Below, piece after piece: positions 55,175 to 64,000 of a DNA stretch of 64,000 bases. The position numbers and the translations under genes were made by a program. This stretch comes from Litchfieldia salsa (GTDB taxonomy: Bacteria > Bacillota > Bacilli > Bacillales > Bacillaceae_L). The notes under the pieces are model-generated. The model did not search any database. It saw only the letters and a program-made list of their open reading frames with translations, and was not told where the DNA came from. Numbering within the stretch: position 1 is the stretch's first letter; each line of letters starts with the position of its first letter. The DNA lies in NCBI RefSeq assembly GCF_900104555.1, contig NZ_FNJU01000003.1:248001-312000 (forward strand), written 5' to 3'.

Positions 55175-57283
55175 TTATAGTTTAAATTGCTCTACAATGT
55201 TTTGTAAATGTTGCGCTCTAGAGCTCAACTCATTTGCGGATGAAGTGATTTCCTCCATTGAAGCTAACTGTTCTTCTGTCGATGCTGCCACCATCTGAGT
55301 ACTCGACTCAGTTATTTCTGTCTGCTTAGAGCTTTCGTCAATTGCTTCTTCTAATTGAGTTACTTGTGATATCATCTTTTCCGCAGATTGAGCTACCTCC
55401 TCTATTTCCTTAGCTACTTTTTGTGTAGCTTTTACAATTTCTGAAAATGTTTCTCCAGTGATTTCTACTAACTTCATACCTTCACTTGTTTCAGTTGAAA
55501 CGATATTCATAGAACTAATGGATTGCTTTGTATCTTGTTGAATTTCTCCAATTAATGATCTGATTTTTTTTGCCGAAACCGAAGATTCATCTGCAAGCTT
55601 TCTTACCTCACCAGCGACAACAGCAAACCCTTTCCCATGCTCACCCGCACGTGCTGCTTCGATTGCTGCATTTAAACTTAAAAGATTTGTTTGTTCTGCA
55701 ATTCCTGTAATTGCATCCAAAATAGAATCAATTTCTGTTGAACGTTGTACCAATTTGGTAATCACTTCTGCTGATTGTACAACTGCTTCTTGAATCACTT
55801 TCATTTGCTTAATTGTTTCCATTACATTTTTATTACCTACTTCTGCTTCTATTGAACTTTCATTAGATGCTTTAGATGCATTTGAAGTAATTTGTGAAAC
55901 ACTTGCAAGTTGCTGATTAAGTTCATTAACCAAATGAACATTTTGTTTAGATTGGATATTCTGATGCTCTGCAATCGTCGATACCTCTTCAATAGATGAT
56001 GTGATCTGGTTAGTTGCTTGAGTTGTCTCCTCAGTAATAGCCAGTAATTCTTGACTTGATGCTGCAACTTCTGAGGAAATTTGCTGAGTGTTTTCGATCA
56101 CATTCCTTAATGATAAATTCATTTGAGTTAAAGTAGCACCTATCATTCCAAATTCATCTTTCGTATCAACCTTGATTTCACTTGATAAGTCACCTTTAGA
56201 AATTAGCTCTGTTGTAGTTCTTATCTTTGCCACACTATCTTGAATTCCTAAATAAAATCCAATTACTAGGTATAATAAGAATAAGAGTACAAGAATTACG
56301 ACCACAATTGTTATTGTAAATTCAGTCTCTAAGCTATTGATTGTTGAATTAAGAGATTCCTTTAATTCATCTGATTGATAAGATATTAACTCATACATGA
56401 AATTAATTGTATTTGTGGTTAATTCAAAATACTCAGCTGGAGTTATTGTAATAGTCTCCGCATTTAATAATTCTTGATCAATGATGGTTACAATTTGTTT
56501 TGTGTCAGTAAGTGACTTTTCGACTTTTTGACCAATCGTGCTTTTCGACATTGGATCTAATGTAAAGATTGTCTGATAACTTCTTTCAGCAGTCTGAATG
56601 TATTCATCCATCAATTTCATTAAGTACACAAGTTCAATTCTCTGGTTTTCAGTCATTTCACCGGTTGTTGCGACTCCTACTCCCACAGCCCGGGATTTTC
56701 CCATAAACTCTGTGATTTGAGGCAATGTTTGAATTAAAAGATTACCGCTGTGAATATGAACAAGATTAGAGTCTAATGAAAGATTGGATTCATCTGCTAA
56801 ATCAACTAGTACTTGAAACATAATTCCAATCAGTTCATTATGGTGTGCTATTGATTCTGGTATTTCCATCGATAATGTTTTATTTTGTGTATTTTCCCAG
56901 GTAGACAGAATCTGTTTAAAATTTTCATTTACTCGTTTCATGTCTTCCTGATTATCTAGAGTAGATTTAAGAGATTCTAGTTTACCATTGATTTCTTCAC
57001 GTACTTTTGTAAGCGTGCTTTTAGCACTATGATCACCAGATAATACATTTACAGTCAATCCACGGTGTTGTTGGGTTAATTGAATTAAAGGGTAGATTTC
57101 CTTAAGTATTTCAATCCCTTCTACTTCTTTCTTTGTAAAAGAAAGGTCATCATTAACTTTAATAACAATATTACTTGCCAAAACTGATATTGTTAAAAAT
57201 ATAATGACAAACAATAACAAGAATTTTTTTGAAAAGGTCAATCTGTTTAAAAGTATTGTAGCTGGTCTAAATAGAAATTTCAT
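55175..57283 (-). CDS. Methyl-accepting chemotaxis protein
   Basis: 702 residues. TM1 (about 19-40), an extracellular helical sensor region of about 290 residues, TM2 (about 332-358), HAMP (about 360-410) and a cytoplasmic signalling hairpin. The tip is [20 protein letters not shown], then [20 protein letters not shown], the standard CheA/CheW contact. The sensor begins [22 protein letters not shown], which resembles NIT-type nitrate/nitrite sensors, but this is only a hint. Ligand unknown. Monocistronic. Confidence 0.92.
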   Translation of the reverse strand: MKFLFRPATILLNRLTFSKKFLLLFVIIFLTISVLASNIVIKVNDDLSFTKKEVEGIEILKEIYPLIQLTQQHRGLTVNVLSGDHSAKSTLTKVREEINGKLESLKSTLDNQEDMKRVNENFKQILSTWENTQNKTLSMEIPESIAHHNELIGIMFQVLVDLADESNLSLDSNLVHIHSGNLLIQTLPQITEFMGKSRAVGVGVATTGEMTENQRIELVYLMKLMDEYIQTAERSYQTIFTLDPMSKSTIGQKVEKSLTDTKQIVTIIDQELLNAETITITPAEYFELTTNTINFMYELISYQSDELKESLNSTINSLETEFTITIVVVILVLLFLLYLVIGFYLGIQDSVAKIRTTTELISKGDLSSEIKVDTKDEFGMIGATLTQMNLSLRNVIENTQQISSEVAASSQELLAITEETTQATNQITSSIEEVSTIAEHQNIQSKQNVHLVNELNQQLASVSQITSNASKASNESSIEAEVGNKNVMETIKQMKVIQEAVVQSAEVITKLVQRSTEIDSILDAITGIAEQTNLLSLNAAIEAARAGEHGKGFAVVAGEVRKLADESSVSAKKIRSLIGEIQQDTKQSISSMNIVSTETSEGMKLVEITGETFSEIVKATQKVAKEIEEVAQSAEKMISQVTQLEEAIDESSKQTEITESSTQMVAASTEEQLASMEEITSSANELSSRAQHLQNIVEQFKL

Positions 57284-57439
57284 GCTGATGTTCTCCTTTT
57301 TGAGTTTTCTAAGTTGTTAAATCTATTAAATTTTCCTTGATTATTACATATTATTAGTCTATTGAATGTGACATTTTTTACATCTTTGAGTGTGTTTTTA
57401 TAAAATGCTGTATTCGTATAGATTGTTGTCTTTGAAGCC

Positions 57440-57557
57440 GCAGGCTGAATACACTCCGCGTCCGGCGGGTGACCAGTGAGCCTCCTCGTCGCGAATGCTC
57501 CTGTGGGGTCTCACTATGGCCACTGGTCCCGCAGGAGTCTACGTGTATTCAGCCTGC
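57440..57557. repeat. 118-bp GC-rich inverted-repeat element of Bacillaceae type
   Basis: Terminal 15-bp perfect inverted repeats GCAGGCTGAATACAC / GTGTATTCAGCCTGC enclose GC-rich inner pairs (GACCAGTG / CACTGGTC; CTCCTGTGGGGTCTCA and GACTCCTGCGGGACC motifs). It would fold into one long cruciform or hairpin. Its high GC contrasts with the AT-rich surroundings. I know near-identical 'ACTCCTGCGGGA...GAGACCCC' elements as abundant intergenic repeats in many Bacillus genomes, of unknown function. Confidence 0.75.
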
Positions 57558-57623
57558 TTTGTCCTACCAATTCAATGTTTTATGTCTATAACAATAAACT
57601 TTGAGAAAACAGTCTCACAAAAA

Positions 57624-57650
57624 AATGAGATTCTAATTTAGAATCTCATT
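57624..57650 (-). terminator. Terminator of the YuiF-type antiporter
   Basis: AATGAGATTCTAA and TTAGAATCTCATT form a near-perfect palindrome, continued on the minus strand by TTTTT. It lies 12 bp past the stop. Confidence 0.8.
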
Positions 57651-57662
57651 AATAAGGTACGA

Positions 57663-58979
57663 TTATAAAATTATAGCCGCCAACCATCCAAACAGAATAA
57701 GCGGTATATTATAATGGATAAACGTAGGAACACAGGTATCCCAAATGTGATTGTGTTGTCCGTCAGCATTTAAACCAGCCGTTGGTCCGAGAGTACTGTC
57801 AGATGCTGGTGAGCCTGCATCACCTAGGGCCGCCGCTGTACCTACCAGGGCTATAGTTGCCATCGGACTAAATCCTAACTCTAGTGAGAGTGGAACAAAA
57901 ATTGTTGCAATGATAGGAATCGTAGAAAAGGAAGAACCGATTCCCATTGTTACCAGTAATCCCACAAACAGCATCAGTATTGCCGCTAATGCTTGATTAT
58001 CACCAATTAATGCAGCAGCTTGTTTCACAAGTGCATCAACATCACCAGTTTCCTTCAGTACATCTGCGAAACCAAATGCAGCAAGCATAACAAATCCAAT
58101 ATAAGCCATCATCTTCATACCTTCAGTTAGAAGTGAGTCTGCCTCTTTCCATTTAATTGCACCACTAAGATAAATAACGATGATACCAGCTAAAGCACCA
58201 AAAATCATTGAATCTAATACAAGTTGTACAATTAATGCTGTAATAATCGCAATAAAAGAAAAAGTAATCGCAATTTTTGAATAAGAAGATTGTTGCTTTA
58301 CTTCTGCTATTTCAATAGTTTGGTAATTTTTAGGTTTTCGATATGAAAAGAAAACGGCAATAAGTAAACCAACCAAAAGTCCGGCTGTTGGAAGTAACAT
58401 TGCTATCGGAATATCACTTAGTTCAATGGTTAAACCACTATTGGCCATATTTTCGGCAAGAATTTCATGAAAGATCTTCCCAAAGCCAGCTGGGAGTAAA
58501 ATATAAGGTGCTGTTAATCCAAATGTTAAAACAGATGCAATTAGTCTTCGATCTATTTTTAATTCATTCATTATATTTAACATTGGTGGTATTAATATTG
58601 GTATAAATGCGATATGAATGGGTATTAAATTCTGCGAGAAACATGCCATAAGTAAAATTGAAAAGACGATTAGGGCTTTGGAGTAAGTTTTCTTTTTAGT
58701 CTCTCCTTCTTTTCCTACTGTTTGTAGAACCTTATCGACCATCAAATTTGGGAGACCGGTTTTTGAAATAGCTACAGCAAATCCACCCAATAAGGCGTAG
58801 GATAATGCAACTTCAGCACTTCCTCCCAATCCGTTTGAAAAAACCTCAATTGTACTAGCTATACTTAAGCCTCCAGTTATTCCTCCTATTAAGGCCCCCG
58901 CAATAAGAGCAAATACAACATTTACTCTTAAAAGACTTAGAACGAGCATAACTAGAACGGCTATTAATACTGCATTCAT
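57663..58979 (-). CDS. Na+/H+ antiporter family protein (YuiF-like)
   Basis: 438 residues, about 11-12 TM helices. The N-terminal LRVNVVFALIAGALIGGITGG and the motif ALGDAGSPASDSTLGPTAG in the C-terminal half are hallmarks of the NhaC-like YuiF group. It probably exchanges sodium (or an organic acid) for protons. The second of two adjacent ATGs (58979) is a better distance from GAGGAG than the first. The flanking 118-bp repeat lies beyond its terminator. Monocistronic. Confidence 0.85.
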   Translation of the reverse strand: MNAVLIAVLVMLVLSLLRVNVVFALIAGALIGGITGGLSIASTIEVFSNGLGGSAEVALSYALLGGFAVAISKTGLPNLMVDKVLQTVGKEGETKKKTYSKALIVFSILLMACFSQNLIPIHIAFIPILIPPMLNIMNELKIDRRLIASVLTFGLTAPYILLPAGFGKIFHEILAENMANSGLTIELSDIPIAMLLPTAGLLVGLLIAVFFSYRKPKNYQTIEIAEVKQQSSYSKIAITFSFIAIITALIVQLVLDSMIFGALAGIIVIYLSGAIKWKEADSLLTEGMKMMAYIGFVMLAAFGFADVLKETGDVDALVKQAAALIGDNQALAAILMLFVGLLVTMGIGSSFSTIPIIATIFVPLSLELGFSPMATIALVGTAAALGDAGSPASDSTLGPTAGLNADGQHNHIWDTCVPTFIHYNIPLILFGWLAAIIL

Positions 58980-59247
58980 CATTGTTCTCCTCTCGACACT
59001 TTAGTTTATTAAATTGTTAGAGTGTTAAAATACACAAATATTAAAATATCATATGATTTCAAAGTTTGTCAAACATTATTTTGATATAAGAAAGACTAAT
59101 ATAAATGCCAACTAGTATTTTAAAATAATCTAACCTTATATGTTTATTACAAGTAGTTGACAATCACTTTACAATTTTCTTATTCCCCCCACCTTTTTAC
59201 ATTTTGTATAGAATTTTATAGGGACCATTTCTCTAGGAGGTTACATC

Positions 59248-60270
59248 ATGTCAGGTTCTTTAAATCGTACAGCCTATTTTGACAATGCAAGATTCATTCT
59301 AATTGTTCTCGTTGTTTTTGGACACCTTATTAGTCCCTTTAGAATGGAGTATCATTTATTAACGACAGCTTATCATTTTATTTATAGCTTTCATATGCCT
59401 GCATTTATATTAATAGCGGGGTTTTTCTCAAAAGGATCGTTTAAAGAAGGCTATCTAATGAAAGTTGTCCAAAAAATTCTTGTTCCTTACATTATTTTTC
59501 AACTCATTTATTCAATTGTTTATACGATTAAAGATCAAGAGGTTACATTTACCTTAGTGGATCCCTATTGGACTTTATGGTTCTTATTGAGCCTATTATT
59601 TTGGAATGTTTTATTGAAATTATTCACGAAAGTTAAATATCCATTATTCTTTGCAATCTTAATAGCCCTTCTAGTTGGATATGTCGAAGGGATTGGGAGT
59701 TATTTGAGTTTATCGAGAACCTTTGTTTTCTTTCCAATCTTTCTTTTAGGATATTATTTGAATCATAAACATTTCAACTATTTAATCACAACTAAAACAA
59801 GAGCTATTTCAGCTATTTCAATGGTACTACTCTTTCTCGGATATTATTTCTTTTTCCCTGAAAGTGGAAGAGATTTGCTTTTAGCTTCATCATCCTATTT
59901 GGAAATGGGCTATGAACATCAACTTCACTATGCGATGCTTTTACGCTTGTTAATGTATGTTGTTATTTTTATTATTACGGTTTGCTTTTTGGCACTAATT
60001 CCCAAGAGGGAATATTTCTTTACACATCTTGGAGGAAGAACATTGTATGTATATTTGCTTCATGGTTTAGTAATTAAGTTATTGCAAAATACTCCTTTGT
60101 TTGATTTTTCTAACGAACTTCATGCGATTTTCGTTTTTATCTCTACCACTTTAGTTATTAGCTTTTTATTGGCAAGCAAACCTATTATCTCTGTAACAAA
60201 GCCAATTATTGAATTACACCGGTATTTAAAGCTGAATAAACGCTCAAAACAACAAGAATTAGTTTCATAA
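59248..60270 (+). CDS. Acyltransferase family membrane protein (Acyl_transf_3)
   Basis: 340 residues with about ten TM helices. The family motifs RTAYFDNARFILIVLVVFGH, SFHMPAFILIAGFFSKG, and the late GGRTLYVYLLHG are present. Members O-acetylate cell-surface sugars, peptidoglycan or other glycans using acyl donors from the cytoplasm. AGGAGG precedes the ATG. It resembles the YfiQ/YkrP group of B. subtilis. Monocistronic with its own terminator. Confidence 0.85.
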   Translation: MSGSLNRTAYFDNARFILIVLVVFGHLISPFRMEYHLLTTAYHFIYSFHMPAFILIAGFFSKGSFKEGYLMKVVQKILVPYIIFQLIYSIVYTIKDQEVTFTLVDPYWTLWFLLSLLFWNVLLKLFTKVKYPLFFAILIALLVGYVEGIGSYLSLSRTFVFFPIFLLGYYLNHKHFNYLITTKTRAISAISMVLLFLGYYFFFPESGRDLLLASSSYLEMGYEHQLHYAMLLRLLMYVVIFIITVCFLALIPKREYFFTHLGGRTLYVYLLHGLVIKLLQNTPLFDFSNELHAIFVFISTTLVISFLLASKPIISVTKPIIELHRYLKLNKRSKQQELVS

Positions 60271-60275
60271 AGAAT

Positions 60276-60320
60276 GGCTGTCCACTAAGTACATTTACTT
60301 AGGTTAGGACGGCCTTTTTT
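60276..60320 (+). terminator. Terminator of the acyltransferase gene
   Basis: GGCTGTCC / GGACGGCC outer arms and an inner CTAAGT / ACTTAG stem, followed by TTTTTT. Confidence 0.8.
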
Positions 60321-60408
60321 ATTGTTTGCAGCAAACTTGTAGTTCTATATTTGGAAATAAGAGGAATATAAATCAGTAAAGACTAGTTTTAAACAAAGGG
60401 GATTGATT

Positions 60409-60615
60409 ATGGGATTATATATGGAGCAAAAGCTGATTAAAGAAATATCAAGAGCACTTAAGGTTTATAGTGAAGCACATCTTGGAGAAGTGGCCTATAA
60501 GGAAATTGTTGACTTGTCAGATATTTTTCGGGGCACACAAAGACCAGGTTTAGTTATTAAAGCTGAAGATGGAACTACTTATCAAATTAAGGTGGAACAT
60601 AACAGTCTCTATTAA
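60409..60615 (+). CDS. Small soluble protein, 68 aa (unknown)
   Basis: Starts MGLYMEQKLIKEISRALKVY. An N-terminal helix is followed by beta-like strands (GLVIKAEDGTTYQIKVEH). AAAGGGG lies 7 bases upstream of the ATG at 60409; a TTG two codons earlier is less well placed. No membrane segment, no recognised family. Convergent with desR. Confidence 0.55.
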   Translation: MGLYMEQKLIKEISRALKVYSEAHLGEVAYKEIVDLSDIFRGTQRPGLVIKAEDGTTYQIKVEHNSLY

Positions 60616-60653
60616 AATGTTTTTAAAAAAACTACCGGAATTTATCCGCTAGT

Positions 60654-61253
60654 TCATTTAAACCACCCTTTTTCTTTTGATTGAGAAATGGCTTCTATTC
60701 TATTTTTAACTTCTAATTTATCGAGTATTGTAGAGATATAGTTTCTTACAGTTCCTGTTTTTATGCTCATTTTCGCGGCGATCTCTTTTGTATTATTACC
60801 GTCGGCAACTAATTCAAGCACCTCTTTTTCTCGTTCTGTTAAAGGATTTCCTTCACTATAAACATCGTCCATAAGTTCTGGTGCGTAAACTCTCATACCT
60901 CCCATAACGTTGCGTATGGATTTGGCTAAATCGTCACTAGGACTATCTTTTAATAAATAACCTCTTACACCTGCTTTTAATGCACGTTGAAAATAACCAG
61001 AACGAGCAAATGTTGTTAAAATAATTACTTTACAACCTTCTTCCTTAAGTTCCTCTGCAGCATCCAACCCGCTTTTTTCAGGCATCTCAATGTCCATTAT
61101 ACAGATATCGGGTTGGTGCTCGTGAACAAGAGATATTGCTTCAACCCCGTTCGTTGCTTTTCCAACAACCTCCATGTCATCCTCCAAATTAAGTAGCGAA
61201 CCTAGTGCACCTAATAACATTCTTTGGTCTTCTGCTATGACAATTCGAATCAT
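60654..61253 (-). CDS. desR: Response regulator DesR
   Basis: 199 residues. Receiver domain with phospho-acceptor Asp in DICIMDIEMPEKSG (about residue 54) and Lys in LLKDSPSDD, followed by a LuxR/NarL-type HTH (PLTEREKEVLELVADG and SIKTGTVRNYISTILDKL). In B. subtilis DesR-P activates des, the membrane desaturase gene, on cooling. It lies 5 bp downstream of desK and is clearly cotranscribed. Confidence 0.9.
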   Translation of the reverse strand: MIRIVIAEDQRMLLGALGSLLNLEDDMEVVGKATNGVEAISLVHEHQPDICIMDIEMPEKSGLDAAEELKEEGCKVIILTTFARSGYFQRALKAGVRGYLLKDSPSDDLAKSIRNVMGGMRVYAPELMDDVYSEGNPLTEREKEVLELVADGNNTKEIAAKMSIKTGTVRNYISTILDKLEVKNRIEAISQSKEKGWFK

Positions 61254-61258
61254 TTGGT

Positions 61259-62386
61259 TTACTCCTTCCCTAATTGTTTTCTTACGTCGGGTACCTTCAT
61301 GATTAATTTTGTTCCATTTTCTGAATCAATCTCAAGACTACCATTCACAAACTCTAGGCGCTCTTGCATTCCTAACAGTCCACTACCTTTTTGGTAGGCT
61401 TTATCATCGTGAATCCCGATTCCATTGTCATGAACAATAATAGATATTTCGTTTAATGTCTGGTTTATAGAAATACGACAAATGGTTGCCTGACTATGCT
61501 TTACAACATTTGTAACAGCTTCCTTTAAACACATACTCAGTATATTTTCTAGGAATAACGAAACATTATTTAGTTCTTTTTCTTCACTTATAATGAATTC
61601 GATTTCAGCAGCATTAAGGATTTGATTAATTCTTACAATTTCTTCCTTCAACCGAATTCCACGCATTTGGGATACCATTGTGCGAACTTCCTTCAATGCT
61701 GTTCTTGCAGTCTGTTGTACATCCTTCATTTCACTACGAGCTTTTTCTGGATCTTTATAGACAAGTTTTCTAGCTAAATCACTTTTTAATCCGATGAGTG
61801 AAAGCTTTTGACCTAATGTATCATGCAGGTCTCGTGCAATCCTTTGTCTCTCCTCTTGTTTAACAAGCTCAGCAATCCGATTATTTGCGGTTTCTAATTG
61901 TTCCTCTAATTTCCCTTGTTTGATTTTATTATATAAGTTGAAAGGTAAAAGAATCACACTAATATAGATAATAATAACGAATGGAATTTGAGTTAGAAAA
62001 GTTTCTTTCTGCATGACTAAGTTATAATTGATAGAAATAGTCGTACAAACTAAATGAATAATATATAACGTAATAAATGCAATTCTATTCTTTATATTTC
62101 CATTATAATAAGCGATATAGAATGCGAAATAAGCATATTGAAAGAGTACAGTCATGGTGATTGATATGGCGATTAATATTGAAGTCCACAAATATACTGG
62201 CCATCTTGTTGAAATGAATGCAAAACGTAGGGCTATAAAAAATAAAATAGTTAGGACTATTCCTATTGTAATTTCAAACGTAGATGATGCTTGGAAAATA
62301 AAATAGAAAGGAAGGATACTAAAGACACTCCAAATATAGGGAGAAATGCCTGATCCTTTTTGAAAAATTAAATAACGCTTTTTCAT
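61259..62386 (-). CDS. desK: Sensor histidine kinase DesK
   Basis: 375 residues. Four to five TM helices in the first 155 residues sense membrane fluidity; a coiled-coil linker then leads to a HisKA_3 domain with the phosphorylated His in RIARDLHDTLGQKLSLI (about residue 189). The HATPase domain has ICRISI...VHDNGIG and GSGLLGMQERL. DesK phosphorylates DesR when the bilayer becomes rigid. GAGGT precedes the ATG. Same transcript as desR. Confidence 0.9.
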   Translation of the reverse strand: MKKRYLIFQKGSGISPYIWSVFSILPFYFIFQASSTFEITIGIVLTILFFIALRFAFISTRWPVYLWTSILIAISITMTVLFQYAYFAFYIAYYNGNIKNRIAFITLYIIHLVCTTISINYNLVMQKETFLTQIPFVIIIYISVILLPFNLYNKIKQGKLEEQLETANNRIAELVKQEERQRIARDLHDTLGQKLSLIGLKSDLARKLVYKDPEKARSEMKDVQQTARTALKEVRTMVSQMRGIRLKEEIVRINQILNAAEIEFIISEEKELNNVSLFLENILSMCLKEAVTNVVKHSQATICRISINQTLNEISIIVHDNGIGIHDDKAYQKGSGLLGMQERLEFVNGSLEIDSENGTKLIMKVPDVRKQLGKE

Positions 62387-62455
62387 GTATAAACCTCGTT
62401 TTGTTTTAATAATACACTCGGTCTTATTTTATCATAATTTAAAATGGTCGCTAGT

Positions 62456-62502
62456 AAAAAGACTGTCCCTTAGAAAGCTTACACCTGACTTTGGGACAGC
62501 CT
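62456..62502 (-). terminator. Terminator between des and desK
   Basis: GGCTGTCCC / GGGACAGTC stem with an internal loop, followed by TTTTT on the minus strand. It should let des transcription stop before desKR, which may use its own promoter. Confidence 0.75.
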
Positions 62503-62513
62503 TATCTCTAAAA

Positions 62514-63533
62514 TTATGTTGCGCTTATCTTTTGCTTTACCTTTAATGTTTTGATTTTCCTGAAACTTACAAATACTTTATTTTCTTCATCCCATAATCG
62601 GAATTTTATAGAACTTAAACTAGTAGCAAGTGTAATTGTAGGAACATGTTGTAAAGGTGTTGTATTATTATGTGCTTCTTCTAGCTTATAATTTGGTACT
62701 CTAGGGCTTAAATGATGGACGTGATGATATCCAATATTTCCTGTTAGCCATTGTAATAATTTTGGTAGTTTGTAGAATGAACTACCTTCAACTGCAGCCT
62801 TAACATACTCCCAGTTCTCATCTTCTTCAAAATAAGAATCTTCAAATGTATGCTGTACATAGAACAACCAGATTCCTGCTGATCCTGAGATGAAAAGAAT
62901 AGTCCCTTGTATGATCAGAAAAGCTTGCCATCCAACAATAAGAGATAAAATTGTATATAATACAATAACAGAAATGTTTATTAGATAAGTGTTAAGTCGT
63001 TCGTTTCTTCTAGCACCTTTGCGGTTAAATCTATTTTTAATAAGGAATAAGTAAATCGGACCTAAGCCAAACATGACAATAGGATTTCTATATATTCTAT
63101 AGACAATTTTCGTTTTGAGTGGTGCTTCCAAGTATTCATTCACAGTTAAGACCCAAATGTCACCTACTCCGCGCTTATCTAAATTAGAGCTTGTTGCATG
63201 GTGAACTGAATGTTCATGCTTCCATTGACTAAATGGAAACAGTGTGATGATTCCTGTAATCGTACCAAGGATTGAATTTAGACGTCTATTTTTAAAGAAT
63301 GATTGGTGGCAACAATCATGAAAGATAATAAATGTTCGAACAACAAACCCTGCAGCAAATATTGCGAAGAAGAGAGTTAAAAAATATGAAATAGCAAGGC
63401 TTTGGTAGGCTAGAATCCATAATATAATAAGTGGAGTAAGCGTATTAATTAACTGCCAAACGCTATCTCTTGTATTAGACTTTTCATAAGGTGAAATGTG
63501 CTTTTTTAAGTTCATATTACTCTGTTTACTCAT
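62514..63533 (-). CDS. des: Acyl-lipid delta-5 fatty acid desaturase Des
   Basis: 339 residues. Membrane enzyme that introduces a cis double bond in phospholipid acyl chains to keep membranes fluid in the cold. The three histidine boxes HDCCH, HSVHH and HHVHH are all intact. The stretch AAVEGSSFYKLPKLLQWLTG is nearly identical to B. subtilis Des. The start is the ATG at 63533 (MSKQSNMNL), 9 bases after GAAGGGA; a start six codons upstream lacks a ribosome site. Confidence 0.95.
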   Translation of the reverse strand: MSKQSNMNLKKHISPYEKSNTRDSVWQLINTLTPLIILWILAYQSLAISYFLTLFFAIFAAGFVVRTFIIFHDCCHQSFFKNRRLNSILGTITGIITLFPFSQWKHEHSVHHATSSNLDKRGVGDIWVLTVNEYLEAPLKTKIVYRIYRNPIVMFGLGPIYLFLIKNRFNRKGARRNERLNTYLINISVIVLYTILSLIVGWQAFLIIQGTILFISGSAGIWLFYVQHTFEDSYFEEDENWEYVKAAVEGSSFYKLPKLLQWLTGNIGYHHVHHLSPRVPNYKLEEAHNNTTPLQHVPTITLATSLSSIKFRLWDEENKVFVSFRKIKTLKVKQKISAT

Positions 63534-63603
63534 TGTTTTAGTTCCCTTCATCTTTGTTATATTCTAATAATACAGGGTGCGCAAAAATGTGTGTAGTCAT
63601 ACA

Positions 63604-63634
63604 TGTCATATCTGTCATATGACAAATGTCATAT
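63604..63634 (-). promoter_or_regulatory. Putative DesR-binding repeats upstream of des
   Basis: On the plus strand three copies of TGTCATAT occur at 63604-63611, 63613-63620 and 63627-63634. The middle one is part of the perfect palindrome TGTCATATGACA (63613-63624). They are 71-101 bp before the des ATG, where DesR activates in B. subtilis. The exact -35/-10 was not assigned. Confidence 0.55.
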
Positions 63635-63721
63635 ATGGTTGTCCATACAAGAAAAAAGAGCAGTCAGTAGACTACTCTTTTAGAGTAATAAAATAATCAT
63701 TTAGAAAAATAATTATCTTTG

Positions 63722-63931
63722 TTAGAATGGGAAGCGTCTTCTTCGCTCATCTTGGTCTCCCAAAAGTTCGCTCTTTCGATGACGATTCTCATCTTGTACA
63801 CCAGCAACGTCTCCAAAGCTTTCTTTTCGATGACGTCTACGGTCATTAGCTTCAATGACAATTACTTCTTCTGCGTTAATAATAACTGTTTCAGCATTGA
63901 TAACAGGTCTTCTTCTTCTATTTTCAGACAT
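63722..63931 (-). CDS. Small Arg-rich protein, 69 aa (unknown)
   Basis: Starts MSENRRRRPVINAETVIINA and has a second Arg-rich half with HRKESFGDV and QDERRRRFPF. A hydrophobic beta-like stretch (VINAETVIINAEEVIVIE) lies between two basic clusters, and partial repetition is seen (RRRHRKESFGD / ENRHRKSELLGD). A very strong AAGGGGGGG ribosome site sits 5 bases before the ATG. Similar small repetitive basic proteins occur among spore-coat proteins, but no identity is claimed. Confidence 0.6.
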   Translation of the reverse strand: MSENRRRRPVINAETVIINAEEVIVIEANDRRRHRKESFGDVAGVQDENRHRKSELLGDQDERRRRFPF

Positions 63932-64000
63932 TAAATCCCCCCCTTTCTAGTTGGATTACTTTATACTATTCAAAATAAGATTGAACGATTGGACGAGTAT

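Larger units (their letters stand above)
57284..57662. other. Intergenic region carrying an inverted-repeat element
   Basis: About 380 bp between the chemoreceptor and the antiporter genes. It contains the 118-bp element at 57440-57557 and the antiporter terminator. No coding frame is supported. Confidence 0.6.

Noticed and set aside
57440-57557. Insertion sequence
   Set aside because: It is too short to encode a transposase and has no open frame; a miniature or repeat element is the better reading.
63719-63934. Open frame on the plus strand exactly opposite the 69-aa Arg-rich gene
   Set aside because: It has no ribosome site, while the minus-strand frame has an excellent one and a basic, repeat-like composition.

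Overview
The window looks like chromosome of a low-GC, endospore-forming Bacillaceae species. Pointers are a des-desK-desR cold/membrane-fluidity locus, spo0M behind a SigW-type promoter, a KinB-like sporulation-type kinase, a SplA-like regulator, a SleB/CwlJ-type wall hydrolase, strong AGGAGG ribosome sites and U-tailed terminators. I see no rRNA, tRNA, prophage, insertion sequence or CRISPR array. Most of the window is ordinary core or housekeeping DNA, with a few accessory modules.

Layout. 1-5.5 kb, mostly minus strand: an MFS drug exporter cut by the window edge, a YceG-like membrane protein with its overlapping partner, two tiny proteins, and an operon of an orphan histidine kinase, a two-TM coiled-coil protein and a small basic protein. 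5.6-15.2 kb, all minus: an ABC-type AAA ATPase, a secreted glucosaminidase, htpG behind a near-perfect CIRCE operator, ybaK, a double DUF3231 protein, an ACT-UPF0210 operon behind a glycine riboswitch, and pepF. 15.3-18.5 kb: an unknown Lys-rich protein, then an overlapping pair of an alkaline-phosphatase-like enzyme and an EEP phosphodiesterase. 18.6-24.6 kb: a nucleoside/purine-type ABC importer (ATPase, two permeases, BMP lipoprotein) ending in a Rieske oxygenase. 24.7-29.5 kb: spo0M, an EAL gene and a CBS-GGDEF gene, an FkbM methyltransferase, and a HEIGH membrane peptidase gene broken by an in-frame amber codon.

29.4-36.1 kb: a short array of degenerate palindromes, then a compact AddAB-like helicase/nuclease pair. 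36.2-41 kb: SplA-like protein, a divergent vWA/HTH pair, an Fsr-type MFS pump, a LysM-SleB hydrolase and a GH43-like protein. 41-51.5 kb: small conserved genes and transporters (SE1832, luciferase-like monooxygenase, YidE/AspT-like transporter, guanylate-kinase paralogue, NSS symporter, MOSC protein, EamA, PfpI, HAD, ATL). 51.6-57.3 kb: PhoD-like phosphatase, GNAT, lipoprotein cyclophilin, a Cys-rich mini-protein and a chemoreceptor. 57.4-64 kb: a 118-bp inverted-repeat element, a YuiF-type antiporter, an acyltransferase, a small protein, desR-desK-des with candidate DesR sites, and a small Arg-rich protein.

The most notable observations are regulatory and contextual: glycine sensing ahead of ACT-UPF0210, HrcA-type control of htpG, a second-type AddAB pair whose AddB lacks the N-terminal Walker A, and a Rieske oxygenase tied to a purine-type importer. 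I found no convincing new defence or mobile system. All functions are inferred from sequence read by eye; no database search was run.
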